Assembly (NCBI GenBank): GCA_965226755.1
Contig: CBDDDT010000005.1
Coordinates: 310,001-374,000, forward strand
Origin: Bog-113 sp965226755
GTDB lineage: Bacteria; Acidobacteriota; Terriglobia; Bryobacterales; Bryobacteraceae
Reading direction: 5' to 3'
DNA: 64,000 nucleotides
Shown here: positions 63,350 through 64,000 of the stretch, in pieces
Position numbering within the stretch: position 1 is the stretch's first letter
Layout of the letters: each line of letters starts with the position of its first letter
The notes under the pieces: model-generated
What the model was told of the DNA's origin: nothing
The model's database searches: none
Seen by the model: only the letters and a program-made list of their open reading frames with translations
Made by a program: the position numbers and the translations under genes

Positions 63350-64000
63350 CGCCGGGCATCGCGCTCTTAGAATCGTAAACCAGTTTCCCGCGTTTAATCG
63401 TCTTATCCACGATGTTCACGCCCGGCGAATGCGCCAGCTCGCGGTAATCCGATGCGTGAAGCACCAGCAGGTCTGCCTGCTTGCCCGCTTCAATGGAACC
63501 GATCGTGGCTTCAGCACGCAGCGCGAACGCGTTGTTGATGGTCGCCGCGCAGATCGCTTCTTCCGCGCGAAAACGGTAGGATCGGCAAGCCAGATAGATC
63601 GCCGTCTGCATGCTCAGGCTCGGGCTGAGTTCCGGGTGGTATCCGGATACGAGCGATGGGATGACGCCCGTATCGGCGAGCAGCCGCCCCGGAGCGGCGT
63701 AACACCCGCCTAAGTGCTGAGCCCGGCCAGGGTTCAGGATGGCGATGGTCTCGGAAGCGGCAAGGGCGTCGATTTCATCGCGGGTGATCCGCGAAAGATG
63801 TCCGCACGAAATCGCCCGGTGCGCAACCGCGGCCGCGACCGCGCTTCCGTGCGCGAATAAGTCGGAGTGTATCTTCATGCAAAATCCAAGTTCGGTGGCG
63901 CGCTTCAGGATGTTCCCCGCTACCGCCTCCGGCAGATACCTCATGTCGTATTCGAGATCCACGAAACGCGCCATCCGCCTTCGTCGCACGGTGGGAAGCA
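63339..64000 (-). CDS. hutI: Imidazolonepropionase-like amidohydrolase (5' end outside window)
   Basis: The frame is open to the window edge (about 220 residues seen). It has FCMKIHSDLFAHGSAVAAAV, AISCGHLSRITRDEIDALAA, LSMQTAIYLACRSYRF, IGSIEAGKQADLLVLHASDY and NIVDKTIKRGKLVYD, the layout of HutI. HutI opens imidazolone-propionate to N-formimino-glutamate, the FtcD substrate. Two features differ from standard HutI. The Glu of DHLE is Ser here (GHLSR), and the metal-site Asp of TDxNPG is Gly (SGYHPE). It may be a divergent enzyme acting on another substrate. It is coupled to ftcD, which supports a histidine role. Confidence 0.75.
   Translation of the reverse strand, partial: LPTVRRRRMARFVDLEYDMRYLPEAVAGNILKRATELGFCMKIHSDLFAHGSAVAAAVAHRAISCGHLSRITRDEIDALAASETIAILNPGRAQHLGGCYAAPGRLLADTGVIPSLVSGYHPELSPSLSMQTAIYLACRSYRFRAEEAICAATINNAFALRAEATIGSIEAGKQADLLVLHASDYRELAHSPGVNIVDKTIKRGKLVYDSKSAMPGDDD

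Overview
The window is 64 kb of high-GC chromosomal DNA from a Gram-negative bacterium. It most likely comes from an acidobacterium of the Bryobacterales/Solibacteraceae type. Evidence for this is lipid A synthesis genes (lpxA, lpxD), an outer-membrane porin and TolC proteins (so an outer membrane), two long ADOP-type permeases of the kind expanded in Acidobacteria, and two secreted proteins with the Solibacter-type TIGR03437 domain. Large FG-GAP, Ig-like and HAF-type repeat proteins and an abundant lineage-specific NALKSTGPKSEDGKKR family fit the same picture. Family assignments are from motif reading and memory, not from searches.

Layout. 1-473: C-terminus of a glycosylasparaginase-like hydrolase. 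484-4748 (minus): probable four-gene operon of a Spy/CpxP-like protein, lpxD, a MobB-like GTPase and ppk1, divergent from lpxA (4784). 5577-8973 (minus): OprB porin, SDR, clpP and an Rrf2 regulator. 9170-18177: secreted TIGR03437/LVIVD protein, two Rossmann oxidoreductases, the NALKSTGP protein, an ADOP permease and a haem-binding/cytochrome P460 protein. 18305-28892: Fn3-like protein, LytS/LytTR two-component system, small enzymes, a second ADOP permease, a tannase/feruloyl esterase, a PD40 propeller and a DUF899 protein. 29288-36232: surface repeat proteins (Ig-like/TIGR03437, 14-copy FG-GAP, 7-copy HAF-like). 36396-37021: relic of an AbiEi/AbiEii-type toxin-antitoxin module beside tRNA-Cys. 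37012-40827: tandem TolC-like proteins. 40979-45676: MFS transporter, alanine dehydrogenase coupled to an acyl-CoA dehydrogenase, a LolA-like secreted protein and a CDGSH protein. 45699-49780 (minus): two MacB-type permeases, Mrp ATPase and a TPR protein. 50256-57497: chimeric sulfatase/FG-GAP frame, PadR regulator, small hydrolases, an autoregulated MarR-MFS efflux operon, a DHFR-like protein and a dead XRE antitoxin. 57513-64000: SDR, HTH protein, glnD, cytochrome c, and a lipA-ftcD-hutI operon (minus).

How the genes work together. The clearest functional units are lipid A acylation (lpxA/lpxD, physically split), histidine degradation to glutamate (hutI-ftcD), envelope export (two TolCs, two MacB-type permeases and two ADOP permeases, with no adaptor or ATPase nearby), and the MarR-MFS unit with a readable promoter and operator.

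I did not find a convincing new multi-gene system. The most unusual theme is the density of gene relics between intact genes: DHFR-like, aldo/keto reductase-like, alpha-2-macroglobulin, DUF6088/AbiEii, sulfatase, AAA ATPase and XRE antitoxin fragments. This suggests repeated insertion and decay. The chimeric sulfatase/FG-GAP frame, the tRNA-Cys whose 5' end supplies the stop codon of a TolC gene, the duplicated P460 domain and the HutI-like enzyme lacking a metal ligand most deserve follow-up.
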